DNA of 45,136 bases from Smittium mucronatum (lineage: Eukaryota; Kickxellomycota; Harpellomycetes; Harpellales; Legeriomycetaceae), in the NCBI GenBank assembly GCA_001953115.1, contig LSSL01007727.1:1-45136 (forward strand). The letters run 5' to 3'. The notes below the pieces were generated by a model, which was not told where the DNA came from, made no database searches, and saw nothing but the letters and a program-made list of their open reading frames with translations. Positions 33,819-45,136 of the stretch are shown here, piece by piece. The first letter of the stretch is position 1. The number at the start of each line of letters is the position of its first letter. The translations under genes and the position numbers were made by a program.

Positions 33819-33889
33819 GACCTTAGTGGGGATTCGAACCCCATATTTCAACACTATCGTAGTAAAGTAATAATAACCATATTTAAGGT
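33819..33889 (-). tRNA. tRNA-like segment, probably a pseudo-tRNA inside the retroelement
   Basis: On the minus strand a perfect T-arm (stem TGGGG/CCCCA, loop TTCGAAT) includes a full B-box GGTTCGAATCC. The 7 bases after it (CTAAGGT) pair in 6 of 7 positions with ACCTTAA, 71 nt upstream, at the right distance for an acceptor stem. The D-arm is weak (3 bp) and the anticodon stem does not pair, so it is not a working tRNA as read. It could be a decayed tRNA gene or a tRNA-derived promoter module. No anticodon is assigned. Confidence 0.4.
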
Positions 33890-33988
33890 GAATTGGCGGT
33901 AATACATCACTGTATCCCTTTTACTTAGCTTTTGTTAATCATAGAACCTGGTAATAATTACCCACTTGCTTAAGGCGGTATCACGACA

Positions 33989-36900
33989 CTATTCAATTTT
34001 TTTTTCTATGTAGCTTTTTATTCATTTTGATAATTTTTACTTAAATAGTAAATAAAAATTTAGTTTAATTTCACAACATATCGAATAACTAAATTCTGTA
34101 AAAGCAAATATGTTTTATAATATAATTAAGCTGTTTTTATTTTATTTTTTGAATCATCATATCTATCTATTTTTTACACTATTTGCTTAAAATATAATCT
34201 GCAGTTATTTTTTTGAATTATATAAGAGGTTTTTGAAGTTTAGAAGCTTTAAATATAGTTTTCTGTATAAATTTTCGATTTTTTGACAAATATGTATTAT
34301 TATTTCCATCTAGTCTAAAGTTTCTATATATAAATTATATACAGATATTTATATTCAGAAGGGTTAATTTCATAATTTATTGGGATTTTACAAATCTAAT
34401 TTATAATAATTTAACCCCGTTAATTTATTATTTTTAAAATGTTTAATTATTGCACAAATTATATGTGATAATTAAATATCATTTTTGAATAATTTTCAGT
34501 AGCATAAATCTTAAAATTATTTATATAGTAAATTTTCATCTGAACCTTTATTGAGGTTCCGTTGCTCTTAAATTTGATTTTTTAATTTAAAAAATTATTA
34601 ATGTATTATATTAATAATTTAAATTTTAAAATTGCAGAAAATTCAATAAAAATAACGAATTTTTTAGTTATTTTTTTAACTTTTATAAATTTAATCAGAA
34701 ATATCTATCTAATTAACAATAAATTTTGATACTATAAGAATTTCAGATGTTAAAATTGATTGTGTATGAGATTTAAGATAAACACGTTAATAAAAAAAGG
34801 GGGTTATTAATTCGATCAAAATCTTTGAAAAAACAATCTAATTTTTACTATAGCTGAATATTATTACTTTATGTGCATAAAAAAAATAAGTTGGAAAATA
34901 AATCCAGCTTTTTTTAATAAAAAAATTAATGATTTAATTTTATTTTACATATCTAATTTCTATAAATAAATAGCAGGGTTTTAAAAATTCAAAAATATTT
35001 TAAATTATAACCAAAGTTTTTGCAACCATTTCTAGGAACACTTTTAAAAAATTTTAAATGAAATATTTATTTTTTAGATATTATTATCAGGATTAGTTAT
35101 TCTTCGAATTTTTTATAAAAAAGCATCATAAATAGTTATTTTTTAAAAAAAAGTAATTATTTCTTATTATCCATTTTTTAGGTTATGAAAATTGGATTTT
35201 TTTTAAAATGATATTAGAATAAAAAATATTTTTTACTGAATTTGAATATAGCTAATATTCATAAAAAATCTATAAATTGATTAATTTTCGGAATTTATTC
35301 CGTTATTCCCTTATATAAAAATATGTGTGATCTTTCGTATCACTTGGGTTATTTTTATAAGATAAAAACTCAAAAAAATTCTTAGTTATAAAAATTTAAA
35401 AAAGTGTGAATAGTCGTTCTATATATTTTTTTTAATTTATCCATTTAAGATCGATTTAAATATTAAATATATAAATTATGCATAATTTTTTTTAAAAAAA
35501 TTTTAAATAATAAATAACCTCCATATTTACATTTTGGTGATTTTTCCACTATTTCGATTAATATGAATTAAAATTGGTATTGGTACACTATTTAAAAGAA
35601 TATTTGATTATAAATTATTCAAAAACTGTTAGAATCTATTAATTTTGAGTTTAAATAGCTAAAAAAAAACATTTTATAATTTTTTTTTCATTTTTGGGTT
35701 TTCTTAGAAAATCAGAATTTATTAAGCTTTATTTTTATAATTTTCTGAATACAATCGTGATAAAAAGTCTTTAAAAAAGTATTAGCTATTGTTTTAAACA
35801 AAAATGAAAAGATTATTTTTATTTGGAATTAACACTCAAGTCTTTTAATTGAATTTTTAAAAATATATATATATCTTAAAAAAATGTTATATAAATAGTT
35901 TATTAAATTAAATTTTAGAAAATCTAATATCGGCTCTCTTCGGTTTCAGAGATTTGGATGTAAAACTACGGTACCCGTCTCATCGAAAAAATAACGATTA
36001 ATAATTTAAGCTGATTATTTCTTTTTATTTTTTTTATATCTTTAAAAAAATTTAAATTATTTACACATTATATTTTTTCCAGATACGAAGAAAATGATTT
36101 ATATAAATTATAATATTTGAAAAGTGTAATATTAAACCAGATATCGAAATTAGATTTAATAAAAATTTATGCTCTTAAAAAATGTAATAATCATAAATGA
36201 TAGTTTAAAATTTCTATCGAGCCAGAAAATAGAAATAGTTATATTATTAAATATAGATATAAAAATTGAAATTGTCTACTATGTATATCTTTATTCAAGC
36301 TTCCATTATTCTATTTACAATTAAATGAAATAAATTTTCATTTATTCGGGAATTTTATTAAAAAAAAATCTATATATGTACTATGCTGTGATTTCGAAAA
36401 AATATCAAAAAATTTGTAGCACATAAAATTATTTTTTGTTTTCAGTGAGCGAAAATCCAAAATGCTCTTACGGTAATCAGAAGTATATATTTTGCAATTT
36501 ACAACTAAATATTATGTTTAATCACCCTATCTCAATACATAAATACTTTTTCAGTCTATCTACTATAGGAACACAAAAAAAATTTGTGAAATCCATAAAT
36601 TAAGGAAATGGTAAGAGGCGAATATTTTTTTATAGAAATTTATATCTACTTATTCATGTAAAATATTATTTTATGGCTATAAAATGTGATATATTATATT
36701 TTTGATTATTAAATTTTATATTATTTTTTTAAAATATCAAATTAAACTTGAAATATGTGATAATCGAGACATTGGTAATTTTAAATTGCGTTATATAATC
36801 ATCTTTTTTTTTTTTTCGGTTAAGGTTGTTTAATTTTTATTGAGTTTCAGAATAAGTTGATATAAAATATTTTTGACGAGTTTTAGTAAAATTAATAAAC

Positions 36901-39155
36901 TTGATAATTATCTAATACTATAATATTTTTCGTCCCTAAATGTTAGAAAAATTTTTTTTTACTTTTAAATTTTTACCCAATAACTGAGGTAGTATTTCAG
37001 TAGAAAAATATGAGATAATATAGACCCAATTCTTTTAAAATATGATTGAGAAAATATAGTTATAAAAAAATTAATAATTTATATTGTTTCTAGAATAATT
37101 AAATTTAGTAGTAAACTTTTGCGTGTTTGCTTTAAATAAAATTAAAAAAAATAAAGTACCATATATACTTTTCACTGCTTTTTTTCCGAATTAAATTTAA
37201 ACTTTTCAATCTATAAAATTTTTGTTTTTGAAAATTTTATATAAAGCTATTAATTATAAATCTAATCTTTTTGGCCTAAAGTATATCAAAACATCCTGAT
37301 ATGTCAATATCAGAGATATTAAATATTTTATATTTTGTATAAATTATGTTTAATGATTTAAATCATATTTTTGAAGCAAAAATTATAATTACGTATGCTA
37401 ATTATTTTGTTTTAATATAAAAAAATTGAAAATCAAAATGTCTATTTAAATGTAAAATATGATATCTCAATTAATAAATGCGCTTAATATATTATTCATT
37501 ATCTTTTTTAGAAATAAAATTTTATTTTTATATATAAAATATAATATTTATTTATCAAAAAAAATAATAAAAAATCTTTAATTTTGAATTAAATTGATAC
37601 CTTTGATTTAATTTGTAATTAATATCATATTTAAGTAAAATCCACTGGTAAAACAACTTTAACTTTAGTCAATGTATGTACTATCATAATTTTTTTCTGA
37701 AATAAAAGATAAATTAAATTTCAAAATATTATCATTTTAAATGGACTCTTTTCTATTTTCTTTAGTTTTATGCTTATTATTTGGAATATAATTTCTAGAA
37801 AAAAATCAGAAAAAATAAAAATCTTTATTAAATATTTAAAACATCATTTTTGATGCGTTTTTAAATTTATTTCATTTACATTTTATTTCAATTTGTAAGT
37901 TATTACTAAAAAATTCTGCCCAAAAAAAATATTAAACTAGACCAATTTTTTTTACGATTTATAAAAATTATTTCATTTAATTTCTATGAATAATTTTTAA
38001 TTTGTTAAAATTCTTACTTTTTTTCTCTTAATAAAATCAAAAATGAAATATTTTATCATATATGATTAAAAAATTAAATTTATGCCAATATAATATATTT
38101 AAGATTGCCTGGGTTATTTAAAAGTTGATTTTTTTTTCCTTTTTTTTTTGCCCCTATTAACATTCTCTTATTGCAGAAAGCTTAAATTATATCCTCGCCA
38201 TTAATTTATTTTTTTAATCGTTAAATATTCAGAAATTATAATTTGTATGACTGGGATTTTAAATATAGAATATAAAGATAAATAATAATAAAATTGTACC
38301 AAAAATAATTTCAACACCAAAAAACCAAATAAAAATACCTCTTCTAAATGAAAACAATAAAAAAACTTGATTATTTGATAATATCAATAAGTTTTTTTTA
38401 AAATCAAGTTAATATTAGTTTATATAAAAAACCTAATTATTATTCTCCAAAGTTATTAGATATTTTCTATAATGTAGGGATAAAAATTTTTTTGTGTAAA
38501 AATAATCTTGCATAAAATTTTTAATTTTTAATTTATCGATAAAATATTGGTTTTCAATATGAATCGTAAAAAATAATTACATTATCAGTAATATTAATAA
38601 AGTCTTTTTCAACAATAAATTAATCAAATTATTAATTTCCTGAAAAATAAGTTGCAATTTAGAAATTTGTTGAATTGTTTTTTTTCTAGCATAAAATGGT
38701 GGTATTTGTGTTATTTTGTAACAAAAAAAACAGTTTCTGCTTTATTTATAATATTGATGCGCTAATATATCATAAAATGACACAGTAATTGAAAAGATAG
38801 GTTTTGACTTTAATTACTTAGTTAAATATGTATATATATTTTTTTAAATTTAAATTTCAGCCTTATATCATACACGGTAAAGGATATTTATTATAAAATA
38901 ATATAACCAAAAGTTAAGCTCTGGAAATAAAATTTTAAGATTGTGAAATATTTCTTACAGCCTAAGAATGTATTGTTAGTTTTATATTTCATATTTTGTT
39001 TACCCTATTATCCTTTTTTGAAGAATTGCTCAATTTTTATCATTAATAATTTAAAAATATATATTTTAATTCTGTTAACCCATCGATCTTTGTAAAATAT
39101 ATAAATATATCGATTTTAAAGGGAAATAAAAGTTATTAAATTATTAAAAATTTAG
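33989..39155. other. AT-rich desert
   Basis: About 5.2 kb with no frame of 60 codons and no delimitable element. A slightly GC-richer spot near 35930-35990 shows no feature. The region just before 39156 does not show the endonuclease part expected upstream of the LINE polymerase, so that element is 5'-truncated or eroded beyond recognition. Confidence 0.6.
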
Positions 39156-41480
39156 ATGGAGCCCCTTACTAACTTTATAAAAAAATTATAGCTTTTATCT
39201 ATGATTTTAGCATTACTAAAAAACTCTGGTTTTAATAAATTTAGATTACTCAAAAAATTTCAAATTTTCAAAATAATACATCTAGCGAAAAAAGACAATC
39301 TATAAAAAATAGTTAATCGGAGACCCATTTCTTTATTGGATTGTGACTGCAAAATTCTCACAATAATTCTAACGGAAAAAAAAATTCTAGTAAAAAATAA
39401 ATGCAATATTTGCAAGACGATTCATCGGAGTATGAAACTTTTTTGATAAAATATGGGAACTTGATAGTATACTATAACAAAGGAAAATTGATCCAATAAA
39501 TAAAATTGAATTACTAATTATGATTGACCAAAAAAAAAGCATAAGATCAGGTAGACATGGGATTTTAGTGGAACGCACTTGAAAATGTTTGCTTTCCATC
39601 GAAATTTATAGAAATACTAAAATTAATTAATAATTATTCCGAAAAAATAGTTAAAATAAATGGATCACTTTCTAGAAATTTTAATTTTAGAGAAGTTCTA
39701 AGGCAAGTAAACTTCTTTTCTCCAAAATTATACAAAATTATATCAAAACCATGTTGATAGCAATTAGGTTCAAGATAAATGACATCAAAATGAAAAATAA
39801 TCGCCTCAATGCCCTAGCATACTCATTTGATATATTATTTGTGACTGAAATTGATTAATATTTATCTAAAATATTAAAAGTATTTTTACTGTACTCCAAA
39901 TCATACAATGTAAAAATTAATTCATAAAAATAAATATCTCTTGTCTTAGGTACCAAAAATATAAAAAATAGTTTTAAAAAAGACTGAGAAAATCAGAAAA
40001 GTAATTATTTATGCGTTTTATTTAACAAAAAATGTGTATCTAATAAAAATAATGATAGGAAAGTTTCATGAAATATCTAGACAACTATATCTGAATTTAA
40101 AAATAGAAACCTTTATTAATAGTGAAAGTGTTAATTTTAAATTATCTCATTCTAATGAGGGTGAAGTATTTGGCTCACTTATTAATCTTTTCAAAAGAGT
40201 TTTTAATTGTGTCGAAAAAATCTTCTTATAGTAATTTTTGAATGATAAAAGTAACCGCATATCTCATTTTAAGATTAATCAAAAGAAATACGTGATCGGA
40301 CTATGGCATAATATCAATTAAGGCTCAGATCCAGTCAATATATGACAATTATTTCAAATCTTTTCTTAGAGAATAAAAATGGTATTCCCAATTTTACCAA
40401 TATTTTTTAAAGAATTAATTAAAGACAGAAGAAAAGATCAAACTCTGACATATCATAAGATTTGATGATGAATACAATCTAAAATAAAAAATAAACGATA
40501 TAAATAAATTTAATAACTTTGTATAAGAATTTAAATCCCGGAGTACAATAAATAGAAAGTGCTGGTATAAAATAGAGGTCCTATTACTATCAATATCTAA
40601 ACGGCAAAAAAATTGCTTAATTATCAATTTTAAAATTCAAAATAAGAAACTAAGGGAAATAAGGGGTTTAAATTGGATAGAGATTACTAAAAACGGATTA
40701 AAAATGATTGAAGATGAGAAGAACTGTGGAATATTTCTTAATAATTTTTTTTTAAAGACTTTCAGTTTTACGCATCAAATTACCAAGCTTTTAAAAATTA
40801 AATTGATTGGAAGTGAGAAAATGGAAATTCTATTTAGCTCAAAAAATAAACCAGAACTGACATAGATTAATATGAAAGAGTGTAGCCCAAATATTGGCAA
40901 AAAAATGATTTAAAATATTCATAAAATTTAGATATTTTTTTGAAAAAATGAAACTTAGACCCAGAAGATGCGCTTATAAATTTTAAATGAATAAAATAAT
41001 AAATAGCCTAGAATTAAATCTTATATTTGGAAGCTATACCATAACCGAGTGTATACAGCAAAAACCTAGCCACATATTTTCTTATAATGCACTAAAGATA
41101 TTTAATTTTGGAAACTGGTCGTAAGCTGGGTAAAAATTATCTATCAAGAAAATATAAATAAAAAAATATAATATTTTCGAAAATATGACATTTTAAACAT
41201 GTAAGAAATTTTTCATAAAATAAAACCCAATCCCAGTGTTATATTTTTTCAAGAAATATGGGAAATGCATAAAGCTATAGGTATGTTTAATACCTCTAAA
41301 AAACCCCCCATTAAAAACTGGTACTACCTTAATGTGGGAACAAAGTATAAAAGGTGGGATTATTGATGGATTTAACTCATATATATATATAGATCATTGG
41401 AACAAAAAACAAAATGTATTTCTATTAAAAAAACTAGAAGTTATATTCGATCTCTAGTTTAATCTAACATTGGTTCGATG
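39156..41480 (+). pseudogene. Decayed LINE (non-LTR) reverse transcriptase
   Basis: The RT motifs occur in order, spread over all three frames. NRRPISLLDCDCKIL (39315-39359) matches the LINE block N-x-RPISLL. Motif A is LLIMIDQKKS followed by GRHGIL (first catalytic Asp codon 39526-39528 kept). Motif B (39656-39724) is INGSLSRNFNF, then REVLRQVNFFSP for the canonical RGVRQG..LSP. Motif C is AYSFDI (39817-39831) for AYADDI, losing one catalytic Asp; it is followed by the usual VKIN block. Further open pieces lie at 40034-40231 and 40527-40865 (112 codons without a stop) and 41260-41350. Many stops and frameshifts make it inactive. The DQ-K form of motif A suggests the L1/Tx1 side of LINEs; that placement is tentative. 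Confidence 0.82.
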
Positions 41481-41920
41481 GAAAAAATATAGTCTTGGCG
41501 GCCCTAAAGGCCAAAAAATCATTTTCTAATTTTTTTTTTTAAAGTCAAATTTTATTTAACGAAAATATTAAAAAAATTATTGAAACTCTAAAATTAAAAG
41601 TAAAATTAATAAAAAAGGCTGTGTTTATCAGAATTGGTTACCCAAAAAATTGATATTTAAAAACTCATTGATAAAAAATATTTTTATAAGTTTATATCTC
41701 ATCAATTAAGATATTAAACCACATAATTCCTTATTATTTAGATAGTTAAAAAAATTTCTTTTTATAAATTTTCTCACAAGATTTTTGAAAAAAACGCGTA
41801 AAAAAGGAAACTCAGTTCGATTTTCAAAACATGATTTTTTACGCTTTTGTGAGTCTAGATTTTAAACCAATTAAAAGAAACTTAAAAGATATATTATTTT
41901 TCCCCTCCTAATATTGAAAT

Positions 41921-42530
41921 ACCTTGCCGTGGTTTAGGAGCTTATAGTGTACTTTTCGAAGTACACTAAACTAAAATTTCACACAGCGATGTACTATTAT
42001 TTGTTGGGAATAGTGGAGACAGCGCACAGCGATTTGGAGGGCAGCAATTCCAGAGGAGGACCATCTAGAAACAGGAGGAACCGATCGTTTAGCGCAGCTG
42101 AGACATAGTCTAGTGCAAAAATCCAGCGTTAGACAGCTAGACGGATCTCAGAGTCTAACAGCTATTTGTAGGAAAGCCATGTCGATCAAACCCACGTTTG
42201 GGTAGGAGCCTAATTTTATTAATCCTGCTAGAGTAGGCTCTGACTAGGAGCTCAATAGCTTCAATGAACTGTTGTTGATTGACAAAGAGCTTAATTCATG
42301 ACTGCACGTAACCTTAGTCATACAGCCTACTTGAAGCAATGCCAGGGGGGGTCTTTCGGTTGGTAGACTGAACCCTTTTCCCGTAGGTACGCAGCCGTTA
42401 GTCCGGCAGAGGAGCTTATTGTAGTTAGGATAATAGTCTTTTCTATACGACTTTTTCTTTTTTTCATATTTTTTTAGTATCGTTTTTAATGACGTTATCT
42501 TACAATAAAATTCCGTGTTACAATAATAAC
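41921..42530 (+). repeat. Repeat family copy D, longest copy in the window
   Basis: A GC-richer 610-bp non-coding element. It opens with a strong hairpin (41945-41968) and ends with the T-rich block, AATAAA (42504-42509) and a tail GTTACAATAATAAC. It shares its last 430 bp with copy E (a few percent different by eye) and shorter ends with A, B and C. No frame of 60 codons exists, so it is a SINE-like element or the 3' untranslated part of a LINE. No clear target duplication was found; the left limit is set by the composition change. Confidence 0.85.
41945..41968 (+). other. Stem-loop with UUCG tetraloop at the 5' end of copy D
   Basis: Perfect 10-bp stem TAGTGTACTT/AAGTACACTA closed by TTCG. 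UUCG is an exceptionally stable RNA tetraloop, so this is likely formed in the element's RNA. It lies about 25 nt from the apparent 5' limit of the element. Confidence 0.8.
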
Positions 42531-44710
42531 AATATTTTCCTCTTCTTTTCTACAATCTCAAAGTGTAAATTTGTTTATCTTAAATTTAAACATGTTAATT
42601 TTTTATGATTTATTAGATGAATATATAAAATAAATTTAAAGAGAAAGACAAGAAATATTTTTTAAAAAAAATATTCGCTTTAAGAAATTTCAATAAAAAT
42701 TATCTATTTCCAATTTTTCGAGTTTACTTTTTAAAAATAAAAATCTTTCTGAATACTAATATAATTGATATTAAGCGGGATTAATAAGATAACTGCTAAA
42801 ATTTACATATATGAGCAAGTTTCAATAAATCCAATTTTTTCCGGTCTTGGGTTTCATGCATTAGTGTTGATATTGACAATTTCATATTTACCAAATAATA
42901 GTTATTTGTCAAAAATGCTTATTAAATGTTCAAACCACAGTATCAATTAATTTTTTTAATTTTCACTAATATATACTTTTTTCATATTTTTTAAAGTTAA
43001 ATGCATTTATGGAAAAAATCATTATAATAAAGGAGGTGAATATATATAGTTTTAAAACGAAAAGCAATTTCCAAATTTAGTTTTAAAATATTATAATCAT
43101 ACTGATATGCTTATTTTTCCATATGCTATTCACTCGACTATCAATAATTAATTTTTTATTTCACAAGTTTCTCTCAAGGTAAAGTATTTAACATAAATAC
43201 TAATATTATATCAAATATAATAAATCAATATTAAATTTTGTAAAAAATATTAATTCTTGATTTTATTATAAATTTTTTACCCATTATTAATGACCGGAAA
43301 TTTGTTTTAAACATATTGTGAATTTAATGTTAATTTTTTAAAGGTAAAATTTTAAAATACAAGATTTTATCCGAAAACCCACTAAATTTTTTTTATACAA
43401 ACATTTTTTGAATGTTTTTTTTTTTAGGTAAATATATCCAATATTCTTTTGAAAAATTAGAATTTTTGGTCAAATTTATGGCATTAGAAAATATATCAAC
43501 CCCGTATTTTATTTGTTGCTAGATTTTTAAATGTGATATAATTTAATTGATACTAATTACAATTCTAAATTTTAATAATGTTTTGTTTTAAAAAAATCTA
43601 TTATTAATGCAAGTGTCAAATCAAGCAATAAAAAAAATAGGTACACATTAGTAGATTTTAAATCGGGTAAATTTAAAAAAAAATATATAGCTTGATAAAA
43701 ATAATTTTCATTAAAAGCATTCACAATGAAAGTTTATGCAAAATTATTTGTATGTATACTAAAAGAATGCTATTTAAACTACACGGGGATATATGTAATG
43801 ACTTTATTTATGTATATTTTTGAGATAAAAATCAAGAATCTTTAAAAAATTTGAACAAAAAGTACAAGTAAAAGAAGATATAAAATAACTTGCTTTAGAA
43901 TCAAAATTTTCAGAATGGTTCCGATAAAATATATCATCCTAGGTAGAATCAAAAAATCCAATAAATTATTTAGTCATTTCCTGATCTGAACAATGACAAA
44001 TTAAATCTATTTTAAAACTTGATCAGCCAATTTTAATTTTTTAATTTTTTTTCCAATATAAACTCAAAAATTATTGAAATTTTATCTATTTTGATTTGAA
44101 ATTTACTTTATTGAATCGATTTTTTTTTTTTTTTTTTTGGTTATATGAAAAATAAGTTGTAGTTTGGTTTTTGAAAAAACAAAAGTTTGATTCGATCAGA
44201 TATGATAATCTATATAAATACAGAAAAAGCAGAATTGAGTAGCTTGGATTTTCTCACAAAATCAATTTTTTCAGTGGCTACTTTGATCTGTAAAACAGAA
44301 AACAAACCATCTTTAAATGCTTAAATGAACTATTTAATTGATAATTTTTTTCTTTTTTTTAGATAAAAATTTCGCAAATTTAATTTGTTTCGAATAAAAA
44401 CATTAATGTTTATACTCTTGTACAATCCGCATATATAATAACCCAGCGATATAAAAAATACTTTTATTACAATGAAAACATTGTGAAAATAAAATAAAAT
44501 AATGAATACTAAATAGTTTCGCATAATTTGGGAAATTATTTAGCAAACCAGGCAGGATTACCTTTTCTTGTACTATTTCAATAGAAATTTCGAGGTTTAA
44601 TTTATTTATTTATTTTTTGTTTTAAAACCCTTTTTTTTTTCCTGCTAAATTCACTTAAAATGGCTAGATTCAACAACAAAAAAGCATCGCGAGAAATCCG
44701 ACTTGGTAGA
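42531..44710. other. AT-rich spacer between inverted repeat copies D and E
   Basis: Flanked by copies of the same repeat in opposite orientation. A 61-codon frame at 42765-42950 and one at 44330-44524 (minus) have no recognisable motif and are not accepted. An 18-T run lies near 44121-44138. A short protein-like reading (LALESKFSEWF) near 43890-43920 hints at an eroded frame but is too short to call. Confidence 0.5.
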
Positions 44711-45136
44711 TTTTTTTTTGTTGTATCACGGAATTTTATTGTAAGATAACGTCATTAAAAACTATACTAAAAAAATTTGAAAAAAAGAAAAAGACGTATA
44801 GAAAAGACTATTATCCTAACTACAATAAGCTCCTCTGCCGGACTACCGGCTGCGTACCTACGGGAAAAGGGTTCAATCTACCAACCGAAAGACCCCCCCT
44901 GGCATTGCTTCAAGTAGGCTGGATGACTGAGGTTACGTGCAGTCATGAATTAAGCTCTTTGTCAATGAACAACAGTTCATTGAACCTATTGAGCTCCTAG
45001 TCAGAGCCTACTTCTAACAGGATTAATAAAATTAGGCTCCTACCCAAACGTGGGTTTGATCGACATGGCTTTCCTACAAATAGCTGTTAGACGCTGAGAT
45101 CCGTCTGACTGTCGAACGCTGGACTTGTGCACTAGA
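44711..45136 (-). repeat. Repeat family copy E, inverted, runs off the right edge
   Basis: The reverse complement matches copy D from about 42110 to its end, including AATAAA (complement at 44735-44740) and a tail GATACAACAAAAAAAAA. At 44962-44983 it forms a perfect 9-bp stem-loop (TCAATGAAC/GTTCATTGA, 4-nt loop); copy D has one mismatch in that stem. The 5' part lies beyond the window. Confidence 0.9.

Larger units (their letters stand above)
33243..33988 (-). mobile_element. 5' fragment of a second retroelement
   Basis: A GC-richer island with sharp limits: it ends at 33243 just past a stop codon, and begins (minus strand) at 33988 with TGTCGTGATACC, which would suit the TG start of an LTR. 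It holds a leader of about 485 bp containing a tRNA-like segment and a 13-bp palindrome (33950-33962, GGTAATAATTACC), followed by a short frame starting at 33502. No second LTR, primer-binding site or polymerase is seen, so LTR-retrotransposon identity is tentative. Confidence 0.55.

Noticed and set aside
39387..39599. 70-codon minus-strand frame with hydrophobic stretches
   Set aside because: It is antisense to LINE RT motif A, which reads on the plus strand.
40415..40627. 70-codon minus-strand frame
   Set aside because: It is antisense to the LINE relic's open stretch starting at 40527.
41921..42530. Copy D as the 3' untranslated region of the LINE relic just upstream
   Set aside because: Same strand and adjacent, but D is nearly intact while the RT is heavily decayed, so they are more likely separate insertions of different age.
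1..45136. CRISPR arrays, bacterial operons or Shine-Dalgarno sites
   Set aside because: The tandem units found belong to a MITE and a microsatellite; gene structure and element types are eukaryotic.

Overview
The window looks like nuclear DNA of a very AT-rich, gene-poor eukaryote. I find one intact protein gene in 45 kb: an uninterrupted 949-codon frame on the minus strand (6508-9357). The rest is AT-rich sequence studded with GC-richer islands that are transposable elements or their remains. A large-genome microsporidium is my best guess, because the gene is intronless, a CCC motif lies close upstream of its start, and the genome is AT-rich with invading retroelements. No rRNA or other species marker is present, so the assignment is an inference.

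Layout. 1-143: 3' end of a dispersed repeat (copy A). About 1.2-3.9 kb: weak traces of decayed coding sequence. 6.5-9.4 kb: a secreted or membrane-anchored M1-aminopeptidase-like protein whose zinc-binding and catalytic residues are nearly all replaced, so probably a pseudoenzyme. 11.5-11.8 kb: old, AT-drifted copy B of the repeat. 12441-12825: a TA-flanked foldback MITE whose arms are arrays of about 21-bp units. 17.7-18.7 kb: a foreign, GC-richer broken reading frame, split by a 131-bp copy (C) of the repeat with a perfect 10-bp target-site duplication. 28445-32803: a nearly full-length DIRS-type tyrosine-recombinase retrotransposon on the minus strand, with inverted terminal repeats, an internal complementary region, and broken gag, RT/RNase H and recombinase frames. 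33.2-34.0 kb: the 5' part of another retroelement, holding a short gag-like frame and a tRNA-like segment. 39.16-41.5 kb: a decayed LINE reverse transcriptase recognisable by its ordered motifs. 41.92-42.53 kb (copy D) and 44.71-45.136 kb (copy E, inverted): the least decayed long copies of the repeat. The rest is AT-rich sequence in which I see no genes.

The elements do not form a pathway. They record waves of invasion of different ages: the LINE relic and copy B are heavily eroded towards A+T, the DIRS element is intermediate, and copies A, C, D and E are recent. The window begins and ends inside copies of the same repeat, so its limits may be assembly breaks.
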